The notes under the pieces were generated by a model. The model was not told where the DNA came from. It searched no databases and saw nothing but the letters and a program-made list of their open reading frames with translations. A stretch of 5,572 nt of DNA from Pseudarthrobacter sp. (lineage in GTDB: Bacteria; Actinomycetota; Actinomycetes; Actinomycetales; Micrococcaceae): NCBI GenBank assembly GCA_013362385.1, contig JABFWC010000150.1:1-5572 (forward strand). Reading direction: 5' to 3'. Numbering within the stretch: position 1 is the first letter of the stretch; each line of letters opens with the position of its first letter. The translations under genes and the position numbers were made by a program. Positions 1 to 4,999 of the stretch are shown piece after piece.

Positions 1-1
1 G

Positions 2-1081
2 GCCCATGGTGTCCTGCTCATCATCGGGTATGGCATGGCCGAAGGGCTGGACCCGGTCAGCGAGTCCATCAACCTCTGGGTCCAGGTGCCCGACATGTGG
101 CTGGCCTTCGTGTCCATGGCGCTGTTCATCGCCGTCGTCGTGACGTCCCTGGTGGCTTTCCGCCGCCGCTTCCCCTACGAGTTCTGGTACGCGGTCCACA
201 TCCTGACGTACGCCGCCGTGGCTACCTCGATCCCCCACCAGTTCAGCGTGGGCGGCCTCTTCGCGGCGGGGACCTGGCAGCGCTGGTACTGGCTGACCAT
301 CTGCATCTACACCGGCACAGCCCTGGTGTACTTCCGCATCCTGGAGCCGGTACTGGCCACGGTTCGGCACCAGGTCACCGTGGCACGGGTGGAAAGGGTG
401 GCGCCGGGCGTGGTGAACATCGTCATGCGGGGCCGAAAGCTGGACCAGCTGGCAGGAACCGGTGGCCGTTTCTTCATTTGGCGCTTCCTGGCTCCCGGAA
501 CGTGGTGGCACCCGCATCCGTTCAGCCTGTCCGCCGAGCCCGTGTTCACCACCCCTGACGGGCAGGGAACGTTGCGTATCACGGTGCGCAACCTTGGCAG
601 CGGTTCCGCGCAGCTGCTGCGGCTGCGGAAGGGAACCAAGGTGGCACTCGAAGGCCCCTACGGCCTGTTCAGCACGGCCGCCAGGACCAGGAACAAGGTG
701 GTGATGATCGGCGCGGGCATCGGCATTACTCCCCTGCGGGCCCTTCTCGAAACCACCCCGTTCGCTCCGGGCGAGGCGACCGTGCTGCTCCGTGGACACA
801 CGGACCAGGAGCTGTATCTGAGGAGCGAAGTCCTGGACCTCTGCCAGGCCCGGGGCGTCCGGCTCTTCCACCTCACAGGCCGGCGGTCCCCTACCGATTC
901 CACCTGGCTTCCCGAGGACGCCGTCCAGAACGGCTACGTCCTCACGTCCTATGTGCCGGACATCGCCAATGCTGACGTGTACGTCTGCGGGCCCGCGGCC
1001 TGGGCGGCCAATGTCATTGCTGATGCCGGGAAAGCCGGCGTCCCTGCGGAACAGATCCATCACGAGAGGTTTGACTGGTGA
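2..1081 (+). CDS. Ferric-reductase-like transmembrane flavoprotein (FAD/NAD(P)H oxidoreductase), 5' end outside window
   Basis: This is a membrane oxidoreductase of the ferric reductase/NADPH oxidase type. It is expected to take electrons from cytosolic NAD(P)H through FAD to membrane haem b. The frame is open to the left edge, and the visible upstream residues (AHGVLLIIGYG) continue a membrane helix, so the ATG at 35 is probably internal. Counting from the codon at position 2, His2 sits in the first helix and a second hydrophobic helix spans about 33-53. His66 and His79 lie 13 residues apart, the spacing of the paired haem ligands in this family. The FAD motif HPFS is at 172-175 and GPYG at 218-221. 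The NAD(P)H-binding GAGIGITP is at 237-244 and CGP at 329-331, with a typical HHERFDW end. The TGA stop overlaps the start of the FMN-binding protein gene, which implies translational coupling. Ferric iron need not be the true acceptor. The family call is firm; the acceptor is inferred from the neighbours. Confidence 0.92.
   Translation, partial: AHGVLLIIGYGMAEGLDPVSESINLWVQVPDMWLAFVSMALFIAVVVTSLVAFRRRFPYEFWYAVHILTYAAVATSIPHQFSVGGLFAAGTWQRWYWLTICIYTGTALVYFRILEPVLATVRHQVTVARVERVAPGVVNIVMRGRKLDQLAGTGGRFFIWRFLAPGTWWHPHPFSLSAEPVFTTPDGQGTLRITVRNLGSGSAQLLRLRKGTKVALEGPYGLFSTAARTRNKVVMIGAGIGITPLRALLETTPFAPGEATVLLRGHTDQELYLRSEVLDLCQARGVRLFHLTGRRSPTDSTWLPEDAVQNGYVLTSYVPDIANADVYVCGPAAWAANVIADAGKAGVPAEQIHHERFDW
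1064..1069 (+). promoter_or_regulatory. Ribosome binding site for the FMN-binding protein gene
   Basis: GAGAGG lies 8 bases before the GTG at 1078. It is inside the last codons of the upstream reductase gene. It supports the GTG start and the GTGA stop/start overlap. Confidence 0.7.
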
Positions 1082-1572
1082 AACTACGCGGAACAGTCGC
1101 AGCAGCATTGGCCTCCGCCGGGATCCTCCTGGCGGGCTGGCAGGCCGGCACGCAGGCAGGCGGCACCAGTACCGTCGGATCGAGCACGACGGCGGCAGGC
1201 ACCACGGGTTCGACGGGTACCGGTTCGTTCGGCAGGGGTTCATCCGGCGCTGGTTCAACCGGTACGGGTTCTTCGGGCAGCCCGGATTCGTCGGCGTCAG
1301 GCACGTATAAGGGAACCGCCGTCCAGACCAGGTTCGGCGCCGTCCAGGTCCAGATCACGGTGACGAACGGCAGGATCACCGAGGTCACACCGCTCCAGCT
1401 GACCGACACGGACGGCAAGTCCATCCAGATCAGCAACCGTGCTGCACCCCTGCTTCGCAGCAAGGTCCTCGCCGCGCAGTCCGCCGATGTCCAGACCGTC
1501 AGCGGTGCCACCGTCACCAGCCGCGCGTACCTCACCTCGCTACAGGCAGCCATCGATGCAGCAAATCTCTGA
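1078..1572 (+). CDS. Exported FMN-binding domain protein (flavinylation acceptor)
   Basis: This is a small FMN-binding (FMN_bind) protein, 164 aa, likely carrying covalently bound FMN on the outer face of the membrane. Residues 1-26 form a basic start (K2, R4) and a hydrophobic stretch, which could be a signal peptide or an N-terminal anchor. No lipobox cysteine is present. Residues 28-75 are a Gly/Ser/Thr-rich flexible linker containing a repeated GSTGTGS. The folded domain spans about 76-164. It ends in VSGATVTSRAY (141-151), the family's flavinylation site, with Thr145 as the expected FMN-phosphoester residue. The position usually held by Asp three residues before the Ser is Gln139 here. 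The GTG start overlaps the reductase stop and has a good ribosome binding site. The next gene encodes the matching FMN transferase, so the three genes probably form one electron-transfer unit. Family and modification site are confident; export route and partner are inferred. Confidence 0.9.
   Translation: MKLRGTVAAALASAGILLAGWQAGTQAGGTSTVGSSTTAAGTTGSTGTGSFGRGSSGAGSTGTGSSGSPDSSASGTYKGTAVQTRFGAVQVQITVTNGRITEVTPLQLTDTDGKSIQISNRAAPLLRSKVLAAQSADVQTVSGATVTSRAYLTSLQAAIDAANL
1207..1280 (+). repeat. Imperfect 29-bp direct repeat in the Gly/Ser/Thr linker
   Basis: Copies at 1207-1235 and 1252-1280 match at 23 of 29 bases and start 45 bases (15 codons) apart. Both encode GSTGTGS. The repeat lies inside the linker of the FMN-binding protein and in frame, so gain or loss of a unit would change linker length without breaking the gene. 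Confidence 0.65.
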
Positions 1573-2377
1573 TCCGGGGGTGCCGGACACAGGCGGCCCG
1601 GTCCTCAAGGCCCGCACGTTCGAGTGCATGGGAACCGTCATCAGCCTCACCCTGGCGGCGGACCCGCTCACGGAAAGGCAACCAACGTCCGACGAGGCCG
1701 CTGCCGTCACCGCCGTCGTCGAAGTCCTCTTCCGCGACCTGGACGAAACTTTCAGCCTCTACCGCCCGGACTCCGAGGCGAGCATGCTGGCCCGCGGGGA
1801 GCTGACGCTGCATGAAGCCTCGGAGCAGATGCGGGAGCGGTACGCCGAAGCGCACGAATGGCGGCTGCGGACCGAAGGTGCGTTCACTCCCGAGCGGCCC
1901 GACGGCGTCCTGGACCTCTCGGGACTCATTAAGGGGCACGCGATCCGCGAGGCGGGAGTGTCGCTGCTGGCGCTGGGCCGCCGCGACTGGTGCCTGAACG
2001 CCGGCGGCGACGTCCTGGTCAGCGGGTCTCCCCGTGCGGGCAGCGCTGAGCCGTGGAACGCCGGCGTTGTGGATCCCGCAGACCGCCGCACCCTGATTAC
2101 CGGCTATGCGCTCGGCGGCATCAGCCGGCACAAGGCGCTGGCGACCTCGGGGTCGGCCGAGCGCGGTGAGCACATTTGGCGGGTGGGAGGCGGGCCGGGA
2201 TTCGTCCAGGTCTCCGTTGCGGCGGCGGACATCGTGACCGCGGACGTCCTGGCCACGGCGATCGTGTCCGGCGGAGCGCCCGCGCTGGACCTTGCCGCGG
2301 ACCGGTGGGACGTGGCCGTCCTGGCTGTCCGGTCCGACGGTTCAATGCTGGCAACCCCGGGCTTCCAGCCGGGCTGA
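1556..2377 (+). CDS. apbE: FAD:protein FMN transferase (ApbE family)
   Basis: ApbE enzymes move FMN from FAD onto a Thr/Ser in FMN-binding domains, using Mg2+. The product is 273 aa from the ATG at 1556, which overlaps the upstream gene by 17 bases and has a weak AGGCAG 6 bases before it. A GTG at 1580 is an alternative start. Family landmarks, in order: CMGTVISL (24-31), FSLYRPDSEASML (66-78), DLSGLIKGHAI (120-130), LNAGGDVLVSG (147-157), WNAGVVDP (167-174), ATSGS (196-200), EHI with His206, and TADVLATA (228-235), whose Asp and Thr are the usual metal ligands. Two oddities stand out. The common HI-x-DP-x-TG stretch after the His is replaced by HIWRVGGG. There is also no signal peptide or lipobox, although many ApbE proteins act outside the cytoplasm. 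The substrate is almost certainly the adjacent FMN-binding protein, by inference from gene order. No terminator stands out in the 36 bases to the convergent hydrolase gene. Confidence 0.93.
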   Translation: MQQISDPGVPDTGGPVLKARTFECMGTVISLTLAADPLTERQPTSDEAAAVTAVVEVLFRDLDETFSLYRPDSEASMLARGELTLHEASEQMRERYAEAHEWRLRTEGAFTPERPDGVLDLSGLIKGHAIREAGVSLLALGRRDWCLNAGGDVLVSGSPRAGSAEPWNAGVVDPADRRTLITGYALGGISRHKALATSGSAERGEHIWRVGGGPGFVQVSVAAADIVTADVLATAIVSGGAPALDLAADRWDVAVLAVRSDGSMLATPGFQPG

Positions 2378-2413
2378 ACAGGCTGCGTGGAGGCCCGCCG
2401 GACGGAGGGTCAG

Positions 2414-3175
2414 CTAAAGCCGCGTGAGCTGCGGGTATTTGGGCTGCAGGTTGTCACCGGACGACTTGCCGGTGATGCGGCGGGCTACCCAGGGTGCAGC
2501 GTACTCGCGGAACCACTGGGCGTTGGCGCGGATGGCCTCGGCACGGGTGAGTTCGGGGACGGGCGTCATGGGCGGGATGTCGATGGAGTGGTCGTGCTCC
2601 AGCACCTCAAGCACGCGCTTGGCCATATTGGCGTGTCCTGCGGCGGACATGTGCATCCGGTCGTGCGCCCACATGCCCCAGTCGTAGTACTCGCTGAAAC
2701 GCCAGTAGTCCACCAACAGCGCGCCATGGTCGCCGGCGATTCCCCGGACGAGCTCGTTGTAGATTGCTGTCCGGCCGCGCATGGTGCCAAAAACCTTGGA
2801 GCCCCGCGCGTCGAAGCCGGTGAACATCACCACGGTGGCGCCCGTGGCTGCCAGCTTTTCGACGGCGTCGTTGTACTCGACGAGCAGGTCATCGATGTCC
2901 ACCCGCGGGCGCAGGATGTCGTTCGCGCCCGCGTAGATGCTCACCAGCGTGGGTTGGAGTGCGACGGCGGCGTCCACCTGCTCAGCGAGGATCTGCCGGA
3001 GCTTCCGGCCCCGGATGGCGAGGTTGGCGTAGCCAAAGCCGGGATCTGCGGCGCACAGCTGCTCCGCCACGCGGTCCGCCCAGCCGCGGACACCATTGGG
3101 ACGTGCGGGGTCGTCGTCGCCGACGCCTTCAGTGAATGAATCGCCCAGGGCCACGAACCGGGAAGTGTATTCCAT
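2414..3175 (-). CDS. SGNH/GDSL-family hydrolase, copy 1
   Basis: This is a 253-aa serine hydrolase of the SGNH/GDSL esterase-lipase superfamily, likely an esterase or deacetylase; its substrate cannot be read from sequence. All four family blocks are present: GDSF with catalytic Ser13 (11-14), NLAIRG with Gly56, GAND with Asn85 (83-86), and DRMH with Asp172 and His175. There is no signal peptide, so it appears cytoplasmic. The ATG at 3175 was chosen because it sits 6 bases after a -10-like hexamer and just before the conserved core. The frame stays open to a TTG at 3211, directly after the MarR stop, as a less likely start. It lies 36 bases downstream of the MarR-like gene on the same strand and could be read from that promoter too. 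A paralogue at 4060-4905 aligns without gaps at a constant 8-residue offset, including a C-terminal tail (about 221-248) outside the usual SGNH core. Confidence 0.9.
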   Translation of the reverse strand: MEYTSRFVALGDSFTEGVGDDDPARPNGVRGWADRVAEQLCAADPGFGYANLAIRGRKLRQILAEQVDAAVALQPTLVSIYAGANDILRPRVDIDDLLVEYNDAVEKLAATGATVVMFTGFDARGSKVFGTMRGRTAIYNELVRGIAGDHGALLVDYWRFSEYYDWGMWAHDRMHMSAAGHANMAKRVLEVLEHDHSIDIPPMTPVPELTRAEAIRANAQWFREYAAPWVARRITGKSSGDNLQPKYPQLTRL

Positions 3176-3181
3176 GCGGCT

Positions 3182-3187
3182 AGTTTG
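3182..3187 (-). promoter_or_regulatory. Candidate -10 element for SGNH hydrolase copy 1 (leaderless)
   Basis: On the minus strand the hexamer CAAACT ends 6 bases before the ATG at 3175, so transcription would begin at or next to the start codon. No clear Shine-Dalgarno is present at normal spacing and no convincing -35 is visible. It suggests a promoter separate from that of the MarR-like gene. Confidence 0.4.
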
Positions 3188-3211
3188 CCATCCGTTGCCG
3201 GGAGCAACCAA

Positions 3212-3697
3212 TCAGGCCTGGGTCTCCCGAAGGATCCAGTGGTCCGAGTCCAGGCGACCCACCACCTTTTCGCCGATCCGTGCCAAGTCCAGGACATCCT
3301 GCTCCGTGAGGGCGTCCAGGAACAGGTTGCGGACGTCCTCCACGTGCCCTGGCGCCAGCCCGACGATGGTTTCCATGCCTTCCTCGGTCAGGTGGGCGGT
3401 GGTGACCCGCGCATCGGAGGGGTGCGGCCGGCGTTCAACCCAGCCGCGCTTCTGCAGCTTGGTCACCACGTGGGAGAGCCGCGACAGCGAGGCGCTGCTG
3501 CGGGCCGCCAGTTCACTCATGGGCAGGAACCGGCCCTCCGCCTCGGACAGCATGGCCAGGACGGTGTAGTCAAAGAGGGACAGCTTGCCCGCTGCATGCA
3601 GCCGGGTATCGAGGGCCGCGGGCAGCAGGGTGTTGATGCTGACCAGGGCCAGCCAGGCCCGGCGTTCGTCGGCGTTGAGCCAGCGGGGTTCGGTCAT
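3212..3697 (-). CDS. MarR-family transcriptional regulator
   Basis: This is a 161-aa winged-helix DNA-binding repressor or activator of the MarR family, normally a homodimer. The helix-turn-helix region lies at about 58-90, with recognition helix SLSRLSHVVTKLQKRGW (70-86). The wing follows (91-107), with the family signature Asp95-x-Arg97 followed by LTEEG. Flanking helices at about 8-35 and 108-150 should form the dimer interface. The protein has no cysteine, so thiol-based sensing as in OhrR is excluded; the ligand is unknown. The ATG at 3697 lies 7 bases after a good -10 hexamer. The gene is divergent from the YciI-like gene across a 60-base gap containing an inverted repeat, the usual place for MarR autoregulation and control of the divergent gene. 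SGNH hydrolase copy 1 follows 36 bases downstream and may be part of the same transcript. Family call is strong; targets are inference. Confidence 0.93.
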   Translation of the reverse strand: MTEPRWLNADERRAWLALVSINTLLPAALDTRLHAAGKLSLFDYTVLAMLSEAEGRFLPMSELAARSSASLSRLSHVVTKLQKRGWVERRPHPSDARVTTAHLTEEGMETIVGLAPGHVEDVRNLFLDALTEQDVLDLARIGEKVVGRLDSDHWILRETQA

Positions 3698-3700
3698 GGG

Positions 3701-3734
3701 CCTAATTCTACGATTGATCCTTCAAGTAGTTAGG
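3701..3734. promoter_or_regulatory. Inverted repeat, candidate MarR operator
   Basis: The arms CCTAA-TT-CTAC (3701-3711) and GTAG-TTAGG (3726-3734) are complementary except for a 2-base insertion in the left arm. Inside them is a smaller dyad, TTGA-N4-TCAA (3714-3725). The structure overlaps the -10 candidate of the MarR-like gene and lies just upstream of that of the YciI-like gene. The dyads are seen directly; the operator role is inferred from position and from known MarR autoregulation. Confidence 0.5.
3705..3710 (-). promoter_or_regulatory. Candidate -10 element for the MarR-like gene (leaderless)
   Basis: TAGAAT on the minus strand is close to the TATAAT consensus and ends 7 bases before the ATG at 3697, so the transcript would begin at the start codon. 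It lies inside the left part of the inverted repeat, so a bound regulator would cover it. No strong -35 is visible. Confidence 0.5.
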
Positions 3735-3745
3735 TCAGCCGCCGG

Positions 3746-3751
3746 TAGGCT
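3746..3751 (+). promoter_or_regulatory. Candidate -10 element for the YciI-like gene (leaderless)
   Basis: TAGGCT fits the actinobacterial TANNNT pattern and ends 6 bases before the ATG at 3758. There is no Shine-Dalgarno sequence between them. It lies 11 bases downstream of the inverted repeat. Confidence 0.5.
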
Positions 3752-3757
3752 GGCTGC

Positions 3758-4063
3758 ATGTATGTTGTCTCCCTCACCTACCGCGTGCCCCAGGACATCG
3801 TCGACTTCCATAACGACGCCCACATGGCCTGGCTGCAGAAGGCCTTCGACGACGGCGTGTTCATCGCCGCCGGGCGCAAGATTCCCCGCACCGGCGGGCT
3901 GCTGCTCTCGCAGGCTGACCGTGCCGCGCTGGATGCAAGCATCGCGCAGGACCCGTTCTACAGCGAAGGGGTTGCCGACTTCGAGATCGTGGAGTTCCAC
4001 GCCGGCCGTGTGGCGCCCGGCTTCGAAAACCTGCTGGATATCCCGCCGCAGCCTGCTCCCTAA
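3758..4063 (+). CDS. YciI-like small protein
   Basis: This is a 101-aa protein of the YciI family, a ferredoxin-like alpha/beta fold with a proposed His-Asp active site but no firmly known reaction in most members. It starts with the typical strand MYVVSLTYRVP and has His22 in the AHMAWL motif. The basic GRKIPRTGGLLL segment (39-50) and the Asp-Pro-Phe motif (65-67) follow. It ends in the family's strand DFEIVEFHAGR (74-84), at normal family length. The gene is divergent from the MarR-like gene and shares its 60-base intergenic region, so it is a likely target of that regulator. Its TAA stop overlaps the TAG stop of the convergent SGNH hydrolase copy 2 (bases 4060-4063), leaving no room for a terminator between them. 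Family assignment is good; function is unknown. Confidence 0.88.
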   Translation: MYVVSLTYRVPQDIVDFHNDAHMAWLQKAFDDGVFIAAGRKIPRTGGLLLSQADRAALDASIAQDPFYSEGVADFEIVEFHAGRVAPGFENLLDIPPQPAP

Positions 4064-4905
4064 GGCGTCCTGCCGCCGTCGTCCGTTGCTGCGGCCAGTT
4101 TTTTCAGGCCCCCTTTCCGGGGGACCTTCACGGGCTCTGGCCAGCGCGGGGTTAGGGCGTCGCCGAGAGTGACGCCGCGGAGCTTGCGGCCAAACAGCGG
4201 CAGCACCCAGTCGTGGATCCAGCGCCGCTGGCGCCGCTCCCACTCGCGCAGGCTGAGCCGGGGCGGCGGCTCCCAGTCCTTGGGCCGGATCTTGTGCGGC
4301 ACCCCTAACTGGTCCAGGACCTGGCCGGCCAGGTATTTGTGCCCGGCTTTGGACATGTGGAGCCGGTCCGAGTCCCACATCCGCCGGTCGTGGAAGGCGT
4401 CCAGGCACCAGTAGTCCACCAGCACCGCCCCGTACTTCTCCGCGATGGCCCGGACCTGCTGGTTGTAAAAGGCGTTGCGTTTCTTCAGCGGCTCCAGCAG
4501 TGCCGAAACCTTGACGTCGAATCCGGTGAACAGGACCAGCGTGGCGCCTGTCCCGGCGAGCCGGGAGACAAGTTTTTCGTAGTCCGCCATCAACGCGGCC
4601 ATGTCCGTCTTAAGGTCAAGGATGTCGTTGCCACCAGCATAGAGCGTGATCAGCGTGGGCTTCATCCGCAGCGCAGGTCCGAGTTGTTCGTCGATGACGT
4701 GCCGCAGCCGCTTGCTCCGGATGGCCAGATTGGCGTACTTCCAACCCGGCTGCGCCTTGGCAAGCTTCTCCGCCACACGGTCGGCCCAGCCGCGCACCCC
4801 GTTGGGCAACCGCTCGTCCCGGTCCCCCACCCCTTCGGTAAAGGAGTCCCCAAGGGCAACAAACACCCGCCGCCCGGAATCGGGAAGCAAGGGAACGGAA
4901 GGCAC
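4060..4905 (-). CDS. SGNH/GDSL-family hydrolase, copy 2
   Basis: This 281-aa SGNH/GDSL serine hydrolase is paralogous to the one at 2414-3175. Catalytic landmarks are GDSF with Ser21 (19-22), GGND with Asn93 (91-94), and DRLH with Asp180 and His183. Over the first 54 core residues (from Phe15) 41 are identical to copy 1, and every block sits 8 residues later than in copy 1, so the two align without gaps. A notable difference is block II, where copy 1 has NLAIRG and this copy has NLAIRS (Ser64) in the place of the family's Gly. The tail after the core is conserved with copy 1 (Trp229, Pro236, Gly244, Gly248-Asp249, Pro253, Pro256), then extends about 25 residues in a Lys/Arg-rich end. The GTG start at 4905 sits 6 bases after a -10-like hexamer; a GTG 13 codons later is a weaker option. 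There is no signal peptide. Substrate unknown. Confidence 0.9.
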   Translation of the reverse strand: MPSVPLLPDSGRRVFVALGDSFTEGVGDRDERLPNGVRGWADRVAEKLAKAQPGWKYANLAIRSKRLRHVIDEQLGPALRMKPTLITLYAGGNDILDLKTDMAALMADYEKLVSRLAGTGATLVLFTGFDVKVSALLEPLKKRNAFYNQQVRAIAEKYGAVLVDYWCLDAFHDRRMWDSDRLHMSKAGHKYLAGQVLDQLGVPHKIRPKDWEPPPRLSLREWERRQRRWIHDWVLPLFGRKLRGVTLGDALTPRWPEPVKVPRKGGLKKLAAATDDGGRTP

Positions 4906-4911
4906 AGCGCA

Positions 4912-4917
4912 AAACTA
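4912..4917 (-). promoter_or_regulatory. Candidate -10 element for SGNH hydrolase copy 2 (leaderless)
   Basis: TAGTTT on the minus strand ends 6 bases before the GTG at 4905. This is the same geometry as at the other three starts in this region and supports the GTG as the true start. No clear -35 is visible. Confidence 0.4.
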
Positions 4918-4999
4918 ACCGAAACAAGAAGCGCGCAGGGAAAGCCGAGGTGAAGCCAAGGTGACGTGCCTTCGAAGCCAGCCGAGAGGACCGGCAGCA
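4918..4999. other. Remaining intergenic sequence between siderophore-interacting protein and SGNH copy 2 genes
   Basis: I see no gene here. A small AGCC-TTC-GGCT hairpin (5002-5012) overlaps the end of the upstream coding region and has no T-run, so it is not a convincing terminator. A CTTCGAAG palindrome sits at 4970-4977 with no known role. Read-through from the upstream minus-strand gene is possible. Confidence 0.4.

Noticed and set aside
1439..1555. N-terminal extension of ApbE from the ATG at 1439
   Set aside because: The extra residues are Pro/Ser/Arg-rich, overlap the conserved flavinylation motif of the upstream gene, and look like neither a signal peptide nor an ApbE N-terminus.
1532..2173. 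Minus-strand open frame opposite apbE
   Set aside because: Composition is typical of a shadow frame, and the apbE motifs on the plus strand fully explain the region.
2356..2373. Possible terminator hairpin (CCCGG/CCGGG) at the end of apbE
   Set aside because: The stem is only 5 bp, lies inside coding sequence and has no T-run, so it is expected by chance at this GC content.
2387..3139. Long plus-strand open frame of 250 codons opposite SGNH copy 1
   Set aside because: It is antisense to a gene with intact SGNH catalytic blocks; the translation shows no family motif, and long shadow frames are expected in GC-rich DNA.
3176..3211. Longer SGNH copy 1 starting at the TTG at 3211
   Set aside because: It adds 12 residues not matched in the paralogue, uses a rare start, and conflicts with the -10 candidate directly before the ATG at 3175.
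3722..4408. Minus-strand open frame of 228 codons across the YciI gene and the end of SGNH copy 2
   Set aside because: It is Pro/Arg/Ala-rich with no motif and overlaps two well-supported genes in other frames.
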